The notes under the pieces: model-generated
Seen by the model: only the letters and a program-made list of their open reading frames with translations
Database searches by the model: none
What the model was told of the DNA's origin: nothing
In this document: positions 25,818-35,425 of the stretch, in pieces
Layout of the letters: every line of letters starts with the position of its first letter
Numbering within the stretch: the stretch's first letter is position 1
Translations under genes and position numbers: made by a program
NCBI GenBank assembly: GCA_001788835.1
Contig: MFXK01000010.1
Coordinates: forward strand, 36,553 to 100,552
Reading direction: 5' to 3'
Length of the DNA stretch: 64,000 bases
Origin: Candidatus Peregrinibacteria bacterium RIFOXYB2_FULL_33_20
Lineage (GTDB): Bacteria; Patescibacteriota; Gracilibacteria; UBA1369; GWF2-33-10

Positions 25818-27083
25818 TTGTCTCAAATAACAATAATTCTCGGTGCTCAATGGGGTGATGAAGGTAAAGGTAAACTTGTAGATATTTTAAGTGAAAAATT
25901 CGATATAATAACAAGAAGTGCTGGAGGAGCAAATGCTGGACATAGTGTATACATAGGAGATCAAAAACATGTATTTCATTTAATCCCATCAGGGATTTTG
26001 AATAATAAAACAGTGTGTGTAATCGGTAATGGATGTGTAATTCATATCGAAACACTTTTAGAGGAAATTAATAATTTAAAAAGTAAAAATATTAAAACAG
26101 AAAATAGAATTTTTATATCTGACAGAGCTCATATTTTATTTGATTATCACAAGGTAATTGATGGCAAGCAGGAAGAAATGAAAGGAAAATTAAGTGTTGG
26201 TACTACCAAAAGAGGCATCGGTCCCTGTTATGAAGATAAAATTTCTCGCCGAGGAATCAGATTTTGCGATTTAATGGAGTGGGAAATTTTTGAAGAGAAA
26301 ATCCGCAATAATGTTAAAATTCTTTCTCAAATGTATGGCGATTTAGAATTTGATTTAGAAAAAGAACTAAATAAATACAAAGAATATTCAAAAACATTAA
26401 AAGAAATGATTATTGACACAACTTTTTATCTAAATGCCTCAATTCAAGAAGGTAAAACTTTGTTGCTTGAAGGGGCCAATGCAATTATGCTTGACGTTGA
26501 TCATGGGACATATCCTTATGTAACTTCATCGAATCCATCGATTGGTGGAATATATACTGGCTTAGGTATCGCTCCGCAAAAAAACACAGAAGTCATTGGC
26601 ATTGTCAAAGCTTATACTACTAGAGTCGGAGCCGGTCCTTTCCCAACCGAACAAGAAAACGAAATTGGCGAACATCTAAGACAAGTCGGCGGTGAATATG
26701 GATCGACCACCGGACGACCAAGAAGATGCGGTTGGCTTGATGCCGTGATGTTGAAATATTCTATGGCAGTGAACCATTATGATATTATTAATTTGACAAA
26801 AATTGATTGTTTAACAGGACTTAAAACGTTAAAAATAGCAGTTAGTTATTATCGTAAAGGAGAAAAATTAAACTCTTGGCCTGCTTCATTGCAAGTTTTG
26901 AAAGAATGCGAAGTCGAATATCTTGAACTTCCCGGCTGGGATATTGACATCAGTGCTTGCCGTAATTTTGAGGAATTACCGGTTAATTGCAAAAACTATA
27001 TTCTCAAGATCGAGGAATTAATGCAGTGTCGCATCAAATACATCGGGGTAGGTGTCAGAAGAGATCAAATAATTATCAAGTAA
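25818..27083 (+). CDS. purA: Adenylosuccinate synthetase
   Basis: The 421-aa enzyme makes adenylosuccinate from IMP, Asp and GTP. The GTP loop is QWGDEGKGK (about 11-19); other motifs are NAGHSVY, GTTKRGIGPCYEDK, TTGRPRRCGWLD and NLTKIDCL. The start is a TTG at 25818 (MSQITIILGA), with AGGA about 9 nt before it, one of few starts in the window with any Shine-Dalgarno-like match. It is transcribed away from pyrB. Confidence 0.95.
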   Translation: MSQITIILGAQWGDEGKGKLVDILSEKFDIITRSAGGANAGHSVYIGDQKHVFHLIPSGILNNKTVCVIGNGCVIHIETLLEEINNLKSKNIKTENRIFISDRAHILFDYHKVIDGKQEEMKGKLSVGTTKRGIGPCYEDKISRRGIRFCDLMEWEIFEEKIRNNVKILSQMYGDLEFDLEKELNKYKEYSKTLKEMIIDTTFYLNASIQEGKTLLLEGANAIMLDVDHGTYPYVTSSNPSIGGIYTGLGIAPQKNTEVIGIVKAYTTRVGAGPFPTEQENEIGEHLRQVGGEYGSTTGRPRRCGWLDAVMLKYSMAVNHYDIINLTKIDCLTGLKTLKIAVSYYRKGEKLNSWPASLQVLKECEVEYLELPGWDIDISACRNFEELPVNCKNYILKIEELMQCRIKYIGVGVRRDQIIIK

Positions 27084-27085
27084 AC

Positions 27086-27394
27086 CTATTGTTTGGTTTT
27101 ATATTTCTCAATTTGGTGCTTTAACTTATCCACCAAAAGATCAATAGCTTCTGTAACTTGCAAACTATCAAAAACTTCAGCGTATAAAAGATTATTGGGA
27201 ACGCTGATTGATACTTTCATCTCCACATGAGAACCGTGACTTTTGTCATGGCCTTTTTCAATATGAACATCACATTGTACTGAATCATCCTGTAAATGAG
27301 CTGACAATCTAGTTAAATGCTCCAATTTATGCCTAATATATTCCTCATGTTCAGGATTTAAAGTGATGTTTTTGGCGTGAAAATTAATGTTCAT
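27086..27394 (-). CDS. hpf: Short ribosome hibernation promoting factor
   Basis: The 102-aa protein starts MNINFHAKNITLNPEHEEYIRHKLEHL and ends with DLLVDKLKHQIEKYK, the single S30AE fold of short HPF/YfiA, without the C-terminal dimerisation domain of long HPF. It binds the 30S decoding region and inactivates ribosomes in stationary phase. It converges with purA, with two bases between their ends. Confidence 0.88.
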   Translation of the reverse strand: MNINFHAKNITLNPEHEEYIRHKLEHLTRLSAHLQDDSVQCDVHIEKGHDKSHGSHVEMKVSISVPNNLLYAEVFDSLQVTEAIDLLVDKLKHQIEKYKTKQ

Positions 27395-27500
27395 AAAAAA
27401 TAAATTTAAAAATTATGACAAAGCCAAAATTAATATATAAGATAATTAAGATCTTGGAAATAATTTTAAAAAAAAATTTCATAATTTCATTGACTTGCCA

Positions 27501-28442
27501 ATGAATCATTCCCCTACAAACTTAATCGAAATTTTCCTTAATTCTGAAAAAGCTGATGGCGCAATTTTGCAAAATATTTTTGACCACTATCAGCGAGTTA
27601 CCATGTCCGTAAAAGCTATTAATGAAAATGATCAACATTTTAAAACTACTGATGCCGAAGCCTGTTTCTTGGATTTTCAGCGCACCTGGGTTTTGGGACA
27701 AGCCTTAAAATCTTTTTTAAGAACTAAAGCCAAAAAACCCAGCAAAATTTTACACATGCTGGAAGCTGGTTCTGGCACAGGAATTATGGCAATTTTTGCC
27801 GCTATTTTGAATCCCAATATCCAAATTATTTGTTTGGAAATAAATCCCCTTTCCTGTCAAAAATCACAAACTTTTATTCAAGCTTTAAAATTATCAAATC
27901 GAATTAAAGTTTTCAATCTAGATGCAACCAAGTTAGATGCAGAACAATTACCGGAAGCTAAAGATTTTGACCTTATTTTTTCTGAAACTTTGTCAGGCGG
28001 ACTTTTTTTTGAACCGCAACTGCAGATCACGCAACATATTAAAAAATTTCTCAAAACAAATGGATTTTTAATACCTCAAAAAATCGAATTATTTCTCCAT
28101 TTAGAAGATCCTTGGCAAAAAGAACCACTAACGCAAAAAATAAAATATGCGGAAATAGATTTTTTAAATTACGAAAAAAACACTATTACTGCTGATATAA
28201 ATTTAGGAATCCTACGCTCGGGATCGCCAAATATAGTAGTAATCACTAGTGAATTAACTTTAACCGAAAATTTTAAAATCACCACTGATCCCAAATTTAC
28301 CAACTTTTTAAACAAGGCCATCATTCTTATTCCCAAATCTCAACAAAAAATCTTTCAAATAAACGATATCGTAAATCTACAAATGCAATATCAAGCTGGA
28401 GCAAATACTAGTAGTTGCCAAATAATTTTGCGGAAATTATAA
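27501..28442 (+). CDS. Class I SAM-dependent methyltransferase, PRMT-like
   Basis: The start is the ATG at 27501 (MNHSPTNL); a TTG two codons earlier is also possible. About 313 aa. The SAM site is MLEAGSGTGIMAIFAA (about 94-109), followed by the acidic end of strand 2 (CLEINPLS) and the post-motif strand DLIFSETLSGGLFFEPQ. The pattern of Glu residues in FSETLSGG and the all-beta C-terminal half recall protein-arginine-methyltransferase-like enzymes. Its substrate cannot be told. It converges on pnp. Confidence 0.72.
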   Translation: MNHSPTNLIEIFLNSEKADGAILQNIFDHYQRVTMSVKAINENDQHFKTTDAEACFLDFQRTWVLGQALKSFLRTKAKKPSKILHMLEAGSGTGIMAIFAAILNPNIQIICLEINPLSCQKSQTFIQALKLSNRIKVFNLDATKLDAEQLPEAKDFDLIFSETLSGGLFFEPQLQITQHIKKFLKTNGFLIPQKIELFLHLEDPWQKEPLTQKIKYAEIDFLNYEKNTITADINLGILRSGSPNIVVITSELTLTENFKITTDPKFTNFLNKAIILIPKSQQKIFQINDIVNLQMQYQAGANTSSCQIILRKL

Positions 28443-28461
28443 CCACCTCGTCTAACAATTT

Positions 28462-30549
28462 TTACACCTTGGCTGACAAATTATATCGCCCTTGGTCATC
28501 AATTTTGATCAATTTCACTTTAATCGCGTCGCCAACTTTCACAACATCAGCCGCGCTCTTCACAAATCCCTTACCTAATTCTGAAACGTGCACTAATCCT
28601 TCTTTGCCTGGCAAAAATTCCACAAACGCTCCGAAATCCATCAAACGAGTCACTTTGCCGTCAAAAACATCTCCGGCTTTTGGTTTGTATACCAACTGTT
28701 TGACCCAATTAGCGGCTTTATTACCACTCTCTCGATCAGGCGCGGTAATCGACAAAAGTCCATTGTCGTCAATCTGCATTTCCACATTGCATTCCTTGCT
28801 AATTTTTTGAATCATTTCACCACCTTTACCGATAACCACTCTAATATCATCACTTTCTAATTGCATGGAAGCAATCAAAGGAGCGTTCTTATTTAATTCT
28901 TTTCTAGGTTCGCTAATCACCTTGCTCATCTCTGTCCAAATATAATCACGACCTTCTTTCGCCTGTTGTAAGGCTTCTTTCAATAAGGATAATTTCAACC
29001 CTTTCACTTTGATATCCATTTGTAAAGCCGTCAGGCCTTGGTCAGTTCCAGCTACTTTAAAATCCATATCCCCCAAAAAATCCTCTTGAGCTTGAATATC
29101 CGTTAAAATTTTATATTCGCCAATCTCTTCATTAATAATCAATCCCATGGCAATCGCAGTCACTGGTTTTTTGATTGGCACACCTGCATCCATCAAAGCC
29201 AAAGTTGAACCGCAAATAGAGCCCATGGAACTGCTGCCATTACAAGCCAACGTCTCAGACATCAAGGCAATCGTGTATGGAAATTTATCTTTTTCTGGCA
29301 AAACTGCTTTCAAAGCTTTTTCGCCAAGTTTACCATGACCAATTTCCCGCCGACCCACTCCTCTATATGGACGCACTTCGCCAGTCGCAAATGGTAAAAA
29401 CGTATAGTGATGCCAAAAATGTCTTTCCACGTCATTATCCATACTATCTTCCACCAAAGCATCCTGCGGTCCACCCAAAGTCAAAACACTCAAAATTTGC
29501 GTTTCACCTCGATTAAACAAAGCTGATCCATGAGTTTTTGGCAGCAATCCCACTTCCACTTTGATCGGCCTCACATCTTTCACTCCTCGTCCATCCAAAC
29601 GAACTTCCTCTTTTAAAATCTTCTCTCTCATGTATATCTTTAATTTTTTATAGACCGCTTCCTTAATGTCATTTTCTAAAACCTCCTTTTTTTCAATTGC
29701 TTCCGTAAAATTTTGGATAATGTGCTCGTTTAAAGTTTCTAAATTTTTCAAAAATTCCTTTTTACTTTTGTTATAAAGGTCATTCATCATTTCCTGACTA
29801 ATCATCGCTCCAACTTTTTCCACCAAAGCCACATCCAAAACTTGCTCATCAATTGTTATTGGCTGAACATGGCATTGAGCAATCAAATCTTCCTGTAATT
29901 TACATAAATCCTTAATATGTTTATGCGCGAATTCTAAAGCTTCTAACATCTTCTCATCAGAAATTTCTTTGGAAGCCGCTTCCACCATTGTAATCGCATC
30001 AACCGTGCCAGCCACCACTAAATCCAAATCGCCATTATCAGTTTGTTCGTAAGTAGGCATTAACACAAACTCGCCATTTTTCATCCCCACTCTCACCGCT
30101 GACACAGGTGCTTCAAATGGCACTCCCGTCAATAAAATTGCCGCTGAAGTTGCGATCAAGGCTATCGGACCAGCATTCATAGATTGGTCAGTCGAAAGCA
30201 CGGTAGCCACCACCTGTACTTCATTGCGCATAGTTTTGGGAAACATCGGTCTGATTGGACGATCAATCAGGCGAGACGTCAAGATACAATCATCGCTAGG
30301 CCTGCCTTCTCTTTTAATAAACCTACTGCCTTTAATTTTACCGGAAGCATAAAATTTTTCCTGAAAATCCACTGATAAAGGTAAAAAATCGACTCCTTCG
30401 CGGGCTTTGTCAGATACTCCCACTGTCACCAAAATATGAATATCGCCAAACTTAGCCAAAATACTGCCTGAAGTCAAAGTTGCTAATTTCCCAGTTTCCA
30501 AAGTTAATTCTCTATCTGCAAAAATAGTAGATACAGTTTTAAATTCCAT
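28462..30549 (-). CDS. pnp: Polyribonucleotide nucleotidyltransferase
   Basis: The 695-aa protein has two RNase PH domains (about 1-220 and 310-540) joined by a helical domain, then a KH domain with the GxxG loop GKGG (about 560-615) and an S1 domain (VFDGKVTRLMDFGAFVEFLPGKEGLVH). It degrades RNA 3' to 5' with phosphate. It follows rpsO on the same strand, the widespread rpsO-pnp order, with a 193-nt gap (30550-30742). That gap holds a small hairpin (TCCC/GGGA near 30572-30586) and an unremarkable open frame. Confidence 0.97.
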   Translation of the reverse strand: MEFKTVSTIFADRELTLETGKLATLTSGSILAKFGDIHILVTVGVSDKAREGVDFLPLSVDFQEKFYASGKIKGSRFIKREGRPSDDCILTSRLIDRPIRPMFPKTMRNEVQVVATVLSTDQSMNAGPIALIATSAAILLTGVPFEAPVSAVRVGMKNGEFVLMPTYEQTDNGDLDLVVAGTVDAITMVEAASKEISDEKMLEALEFAHKHIKDLCKLQEDLIAQCHVQPITIDEQVLDVALVEKVGAMISQEMMNDLYNKSKKEFLKNLETLNEHIIQNFTEAIEKKEVLENDIKEAVYKKLKIYMREKILKEEVRLDGRGVKDVRPIKVEVGLLPKTHGSALFNRGETQILSVLTLGGPQDALVEDSMDNDVERHFWHHYTFLPFATGEVRPYRGVGRREIGHGKLGEKALKAVLPEKDKFPYTIALMSETLACNGSSSMGSICGSTLALMDAGVPIKKPVTAIAMGLIINEEIGEYKILTDIQAQEDFLGDMDFKVAGTDQGLTALQMDIKVKGLKLSLLKEALQQAKEGRDYIWTEMSKVISEPRKELNKNAPLIASMQLESDDIRVVIGKGGEMIQKISKECNVEMQIDDNGLLSITAPDRESGNKAANWVKQLVYKPKAGDVFDGKVTRLMDFGAFVEFLPGKEGLVHVSELGKGFVKSAADVVKVGDAIKVKLIKIDDQGRYNLSAKV

Positions 30550-30742
30550 AAAAATAAATTTAAAGTAATAAAATCCCGTTGTGGGAATGAAAAAGTGTTA
30601 GAACCGATATATTGGCATAGAGGATTCAGATGTAATAATACCTCAAGTTTCAAGCAATCTTTGACATTCTCTATCATGGATTCAAAGACAACCTGTCTAC
30701 TTGGAGTATTATCACCAACAAAACTTTCTATACCAACCTCAG

Positions 30743-31006
30743 TTATTTTCTAATACCTAACTTATTAATTAAAACTTCATAAGCCTCTTTTTTCTTAGTT
30801 CTCATATAATTAAGAAGTTTTCTCCTTTTGCTTACTATGCCCAACAAGCCTCGTTTTGAATGTTCATCTTTCGGATGATCCTTCATGTGTGCTGATAGAG
30901 ATTCTATTCTATTGCTTAATATAGCAATTTGCACCTCTGGGGAACCAGTATCTTTGGTATGTCTCCCATGAGACGAAATAATTTTTTTCTTTTGATCGCG
31001 TTTCAT
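30743..31006 (-). CDS. rpsO: Ribosomal protein uS15
   Basis: The 87-aa protein matches S15 in full: HGRHTKDTGSPEVQIAILSNRI, then HPKDEHSKRGLLGIVSKRRKLLNYM. It binds the central domain of 16S rRNA. It is upstream of pnp. Confidence 0.97.
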   Translation of the reverse strand: MKRDQKKKIISSHGRHTKDTGSPEVQIAILSNRIESLSAHMKDHPKDEHSKRGLLGIVSKRRKLLNYMRTKKKEAYEVLINKLGIRK

Positions 31007-31048
31007 AATTATGTGATTAAAATTATTATTTTTATTAAAAGCTTCGCT

Positions 31049-31076
31049 AGTTTAGCATATATTATTTTTTAAGCAA
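31049..31076 (-). promoter_or_regulatory. Promoter of rpsO
   Basis: Minus strand: TTGCTT (31071-31076), 16-nt spacer, TAAACT (31049-31054), about 43 nt upstream of the rpsO start. Confidence 0.5.
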
Positions 31077-31136
31077 AGTAAAAATTTACTCTTTTATTCT
31101 GTGTCTGCCTCATTCTCAATTTCTTCTTAATATTCA

Positions 31137-32324
31137 TTACTGAAAATCAGAAATATCCAAAACGTTGACTCCTGTAAAATTTTGACCAATTTGCTTCCAT
31201 CTGGAAACATCAGCTGGCTTATCAGCAATGTAAACATTATACTTAGATCCATCTGAATAATCATAAATCTTTACCTTTACTGCATCACTTGGCACTGCCA
31301 TTACTAAATAAGAAGGCGAGCCTGTTAGTAAATAGGTATTTTTCTTTCTGGCCACATAATCAGGTTTACCAAAACTATTTCTCAATATTTTATTACTATT
31401 GGATCTCAAATCATGATGCAGCATGTAAGCAGTTAAATTTTTTGCTGTTAAGTATGAGACCTCACCTGTAGCCTGAGTAACTTCAACAGCGTCCAGAACT
31501 AGTCCATTACTTAAATAATTAGCATCACTGCTGGCAGAATAACTAGTCACAATTAAATAATGATAATCTCCGCTACTGCCTAAATCTCTATTATAAAAAG
31601 CAACGGTATTAAAAATCTTAGCCTTGAATAACATTTTGGCAAACTGAGCTCTATTCACTGGTTGGTCAGCGTCCAGTGAAGATGTTCCATCATCATGTGG
31701 CACGCCACTAATAAAGCCCATGCAGGCTCCCAGCATAGCAGTTTTGTAATACCAATCATCACTAGTTGGCGCATCAGTCCAGTCAGGCATTTTACAAGAT
31801 TGTCCGTAAATTTTTGTATACAAGTCATATAAAAAAACTTCTCCGCCCAAAGCATTCAAAATGACCTTAACCGCTGTAATACGATTCAAAGCGCTCACTC
31901 CCAAATTTCCAGTATTGCCTTCCCCATTAATAATTCCTAAAGATGTTAAAGCACAAACATAAGGCCCATACCATTGTCCAGACTGCAAATCTTTATAATT
32001 CCTCTCACAACCTAAACTTGAACTTAATTGAATAATTCCTCTTTTATTCAAAATTGCGCCAATTAATTTTGCCGCTTGTAATTTATTCACTTCACTATTT
32101 CCATCAAAAGCGCATTTTCCCGTCAAAGCACAACGAACACCTGTCCATTCTTCAGTAATATAACCGGCATACCACTTATCTTTCGCTACATCTGAAAATT
32201 TAGAAACGCTATCTTCAACATTAGTTTGATATTCAGTATCTTCGGTTGTATCAGCCAAGGCATAATTAGATAAAGATAAAACACCAATCATAACTACCAG
32301 CAAAAATATAAATTTCTTTTTCAT
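31137..32324 (-). CDS. Secreted protein with three SLH domains
   Basis: The 395-aa protein has a clear signal peptide (MKKKFIFLLVVMIGVLSLSNYALA, cut near residue 24). Three S-layer homology modules follow: FSDVAKDKWYAGYI (about 43), YKDLQSGQWYGPYV (about 107) and WTDAPTSDDWYYKTA (about 176). Each continues with the usual hydrophobic helix and the second half of the repeat (for example NRAQFAKMLFKA). SLH domains bind secondary cell wall glycans. The C-terminal part (about 240-395) is unassigned and probably exposed. It suggests a wall-attached or S-layer protein. It has no operon partner. Confidence 0.88.
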   Translation of the reverse strand: MKKKFIFLLVVMIGVLSLSNYALADTTEDTEYQTNVEDSVSKFSDVAKDKWYAGYITEEWTGVRCALTGKCAFDGNSEVNKLQAAKLIGAILNKRGIIQLSSSLGCERNYKDLQSGQWYGPYVCALTSLGIINGEGNTGNLGVSALNRITAVKVILNALGGEVFLYDLYTKIYGQSCKMPDWTDAPTSDDWYYKTAMLGACMGFISGVPHDDGTSSLDADQPVNRAQFAKMLFKAKIFNTVAFYNRDLGSSGDYHYLIVTSYSASSDANYLSNGLVLDAVEVTQATGEVSYLTAKNLTAYMLHHDLRSNSNKILRNSFGKPDYVARKKNTYLLTGSPSYLVMAVPSDAVKVKIYDYSDGSKYNVYIADKPADVSRWKQIGQNFTGVNVLDISDFQ

Positions 32325-32488
32325 AAAAATTATTTTAAAAAAAATAATAGCTAAAATAGCTTACTAAACTAAACCGCGAAATTCAAATATTTATTCTCAT
32401 TTTATGTGTATTTTCTAGTTGCAATTGAAATTCTAAAGCAGTGCGATATAAAATTACTGTAGAAAGTTTTATTTCTTCAAACCCTGCC

Positions 32489-33361
32489 ATGCCTGAGATG
32501 CCAGAAGTTGAAACCGTACGGCTCACCTTACTTCCTTATGTTGTAGGTAATCCAATTACAAAAGTGCAGATTTTAAATGATAAAATAATTCGCGGGGAAA
32601 AAAATTTCCAAACCAAATTAATCGGGCAAAGCTTCACGACTATCAACAGGAGAGCTAAACTCCTTTCTTTTCCGCTATCACCTTCAGGTTTATATCTATG
32701 CGCTCATCTGAAAATGACTGGACAATTAATGTATAGCCATCAAGATATTTTAGAAGGCGGCGGGCATAGTTTAAGTTCAGCAGATTATGATTTGCCTAAT
32801 AAACATACTCGCGCGATTTTTACTTTCCAAAACAACGGCAAATTATTTTTTAACGACTTACGCTTATTTGCTTATCTCAAAATTATCGACAAAGAAACCT
32901 TGCAAAACACTTATAACAAATACGGTATAGAACCGGGCCTTCCACATTTCACTCTGGAAAATTTTCAAAAAGCTTTCACCCACTCCACTCGCAGTCTAAA
33001 ATCTTTATTGCTTGACCAGAGTAAAATTGCCGGACTAGGTAATATTTATGCCGATGAAATATGTTATGAAGCCAGCATTAAGCCAATGCGAAAAGTCTCA
33101 GACTTATCGTCTGTAAATATTAAAAAACTATACCAAGTCTGCCAGACAATTATCACCAAAGCCATCAAACATTGCGGTACGACTTTCCAACACTTTAAAA
33201 TTCTCAACCATGGTCAAATACAAAATGGCAATTTCTCTGATTATTTACAAGTGTTTCGAAGACAAGGACAAACTTGCAAGCGTTGCGGACCAAATTATCT
33301 CATTAAAAAAGTCAAATTTGCCGGCCGAGGCACTCATTTTTGCGATCATTGTCAAAGATAA
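32489..33361 (+). CDS. mutM: Formamidopyrimidine-DNA glycosylase
   Basis: The start is the ATG at 32489, since Fpg must begin M-P-E-x-PEVE (catalytic Pro2 and Glu3); here it is MPEMPEVETVR. The longer frame from 32441 would bury the catalytic proline. The 290-aa protein has the helix-two-turn-helix LLLDQSKIAGLGNIYADEICY and a C-terminal zinc finger CKRC...CDHC. It removes oxidised purines such as 8-oxoG from DNA. Confidence 0.95.
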   Translation: MPEMPEVETVRLTLLPYVVGNPITKVQILNDKIIRGEKNFQTKLIGQSFTTINRRAKLLSFPLSPSGLYLCAHLKMTGQLMYSHQDILEGGGHSLSSADYDLPNKHTRAIFTFQNNGKLFFNDLRLFAYLKIIDKETLQNTYNKYGIEPGLPHFTLENFQKAFTHSTRSLKSLLLDQSKIAGLGNIYADEICYEASIKPMRKVSDLSSVNIKKLYQVCQTIITKAIKHCGTTFQHFKILNHGQIQNGNFSDYLQVFRRQGQTCKRCGPNYLIKKVKFAGRGTHFCDHCQR

Positions 33362-33375
33362 GTAAGGTGAGTCAA

Positions 33376-33738
33376 TCATTCCTTAATACTACAAACACTT
33401 AAATCCGATAGTTGCTGAAAGCTTTTAACACCTGGGAATGGTTTGTTTTCAAACATCCAAACAGGATAAACACTAACTCCTAAATCTTGACAAATAGCAC
33501 GGTTAAAATCACAATTAATGTATTTGATATATTTAAAAGAATCACCAAACATTTGCTTTTGATTTTGACAACTCTGACAATAATCAACTCCATACATAAC
33601 AACATTATTCTCTGTCAGACATCTGGCGAATTTATCCACGGCATTAAAATCTTTATTTTTATACCAGAATACTAAAATAATCAACAAAAATAATATCGCT
33701 AATATAAATAATCCTCTTTTTAAAATTACATTTTCCAT
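33376..33738 (-). CDS. Membrane-anchored thioredoxin-like protein
   Basis: The 120-aa protein has an N-terminal membrane segment (GLFILAILFLLIILVFW, about 9-25) and an outer domain with CQSC (about 55-58) in the thioredoxin-like context VVMYGVDYCQSCQNQKQMFG, then a cis-Pro-like VSVYPVWMF. This is the truncated thioredoxin fold often linked to VKOR-type disulfide systems. It is probably a thiol-disulfide exchange protein at the cell surface. No VKOR or DsbB gene is adjacent. Confidence 0.75.
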   Translation of the reverse strand: MENVILKRGLFILAILFLLIILVFWYKNKDFNAVDKFARCLTENNVVMYGVDYCQSCQNQKQMFGDSFKYIKYINCDFNRAICQDLGVSVYPVWMFENKPFPGVKSFQQLSDLSVCSIKE

Positions 33739-33765
33739 TCACCACAAAATTTAAAATTCAAAATT

Positions 33766-34083
33766 TCATTTCCACCCCATCAAATGCATATGCAAGTGAA
33801 AAACTTCCTGACCGCCTTTTTCATTAACATTGAAAACCAATCTATATCCTTCACATTTTTCTTTATGAGCGATTTCTTTAGCAATTTTTATCATATGTCC
33901 AACTAACTGTTCTTCATGATCATCAATATCAGACAAGGTGGGAATATGTTTTTTTGGTACCAGTAAAAGATGCACAGGCGCTTTGGGATGAATATCATTG
34001 AATCCAATACAAAACTCATCTTCATGAACAATCTGTGCCGGAATCTCTTTAGCAATAATTTTACAAAAAACACAATTAGTCAT
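33766..34083 (-). CDS. HIT family (HinT-like) hydrolase
   Basis: The start is the ATG at 34083 (MTNCVFCKIIAKEIP), the canonical HIT N-terminus; the longer frame from 34119 adds an unrelated tail. 105 aa. The catalytic triad is HLHMH near residue 97. The family hydrolyses purine nucleoside phosphoramidates; the physiological substrate is unknown. A short AT-rich heptad repeat (33746-33766) ends at its stop codon. It lies downstream of the sigma-like regulator gene on the same strand. Confidence 0.93.
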   Translation of the reverse strand: MTNCVFCKIIAKEIPAQIVHEDEFCIGFNDIHPKAPVHLLLVPKKHIPTLSDIDDHEEQLVGHMIKIAKEIAHKEKCEGYRLVFNVNEKGGQEVFHLHMHLMGWK

Positions 34084-34145
34084 GTAAAATAGCAAATAAA
34101 TTTCAAACTTTTCGAACAAAGCCCCTCAGCTAGACGCTACAAACT

Positions 34146-35249
34146 CTATCTTCTCACTTTTTTCAAAGCCACTCTTTCTGGTAAATCATAAGTAGCGCGA
34201 CCCACACGAGCAAAATGTTTTTGAAGATTCAAAGAAATAGTCCCATGTTGGACTGAGCGTGTAGCCATCACTTCTTTCATGATTTCCTGTTTAGACATTG
34301 GACCTCCTTTATTTTCCAATAATTTTTTGATGACATCTTTAACAGCCCCTGGTTCAATTCCCCATTCCCTTAAGGCATAAATACCGCGTCCAACTAACAC
34401 AAATTGATCCTTACATCGAATAAGTTCATTATGAAGAGCCTGAATTGTAAATTGTTTTTTATCGAAACCGGCTTTGTTGACTTCATTCACAATTTCCACG
34501 AAATGCAAAGGTTTATTAGACCTTTTCAAAACGATATAAGCTTTGTCGCGCACGCTTCTTGGATGCACAAATCTCCATTCCTTTAGACCAGCGCCTTCCG
34601 CTACGATTTTAAATCTTAAATCCACCTGTAAACAAGCTTTGAAAAATTCTTTACTAATAGTCCTATCCTTGCTTTGAAGAGCTAAAAAAGCATTATAAGC
34701 CTCTTCCAAAAGCATTATCTGATTTTGTTTTTTCAACATCGTGTAAGCCTCTTTCAAAACATTTTTAATGATTTCAAGATCCACCTCATTCAAAGCATAA
34801 AAAGTCCGGAAAATATTATTCTTTTCAACCTTCTTTAAATTAGAATCAATATCAATAGCCAATCTGATAAAATTCACGTCAACTTTGGAAACATTATATA
34901 ATTTTTTCAGCATTTCATTTACTAAATCATCAATCACCATTAGTCCGCCATTGCTTTCTATCAATAACCTAGCAGTCTCATGAATAATTCTAAGTTTAGT
35001 GTTAGCAGCAATTCTTTTTAATTTATGTTTACCGCCTTTTTCAATTTGCCTAACTCTTTCTCTGGTAACATTAAATGATTTTCCTATTGATTCCAGAGTG
35101 CGCTTAACCTCTCCATCTAATGAGAAACGTTTGGTAATAACTTGCTTTTCTTTTTCTGTCAGCACCATTAATATTTCTTCCATGAGTTTTTGTAAATCAA
35201 CTTGCTCCATGCTCATACCATTAGTTACCGGCGAAAATGTTGTATCCAT
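34146..35249 (-). CDS. Sigma region 4-like/HARE-HTH transcription regulator
   Basis: The 367-aa protein starts with a sigma-70 region 4 module (EEILMVLTEKEKQVITKRF, then LESIGKSFNVTRERVRQIEKGGKHKLKRI, about 24-79). After a helical middle it has two winged-helix modules of the HARE-HTH/RNA polymerase delta type: DKAYIVLKRSNKPLHFVEIVNEVNK (about 238-262) and IKKLLENKGGPMSKQEIMKEV. It has no region 2, so it cannot melt promoters by itself as a full sigma factor. It may be an RNA-polymerase-associated factor, as HARE proteins are thought to be. Proteins of this layout recur in CPR genomes. It has its own promoter at 35281-35310. Confidence 0.8.
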   Translation of the reverse strand: MDTTFSPVTNGMSMEQVDLQKLMEEILMVLTEKEKQVITKRFSLDGEVKRTLESIGKSFNVTRERVRQIEKGGKHKLKRIAANTKLRIIHETARLLIESNGGLMVIDDLVNEMLKKLYNVSKVDVNFIRLAIDIDSNLKKVEKNNIFRTFYALNEVDLEIIKNVLKEAYTMLKKQNQIMLLEEAYNAFLALQSKDRTISKEFFKACLQVDLRFKIVAEGAGLKEWRFVHPRSVRDKAYIVLKRSNKPLHFVEIVNEVNKAGFDKKQFTIQALHNELIRCKDQFVLVGRGIYALREWGIEPGAVKDVIKKLLENKGGPMSKQEIMKEVMATRSVQHGTISLNLQKHFARVGRATYDLPERVALKKVRR

Positions 35250-35280
35250 AACTTTTATAATTAGAATTTAACTAGTTATC

Positions 35281-35310
35281 ATATTAACCAAAGCCTTGAA
35301 TTAATGTCAA
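35281..35310 (-). promoter_or_regulatory. Promoter of the sigma-like regulator gene
   Basis: Minus strand: TTGACA (35305-35310), 18-nt spacer, TAATAT (35281-35286), about 32 nt upstream of the start at 35249. Confidence 0.6.
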
Positions 35311-35374
35311 GCAAGAAATTTGTTTTCATTGCAAAAATGTATTTTTACAAATTATAAAACAATCAAATATTAAA

Positions 35375-35403
35375 TTGTAAAACCACTAAAAAAAGAATAT
35401 AAT
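35375..35403 (+). promoter_or_regulatory. Promoter of ldh
   Basis: TTGTAA (35375-35380), exactly 17 nt, TATAAT (35398-35403), 22 nt before the ATG at 35426. Confidence 0.65.
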
Positions 35404-35425
35404 AAAAAGAATAATTTTTCTCCCC

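Noticed and set aside
30550..30742. Open frame in the rpsO-pnp gap (MIENVKDCLKLEVLL...)
   Set aside because: It runs into pnp in another frame and shows no recognisable motif. The gap is more likely a leader or processing region, as in other rpsO-pnp operons.
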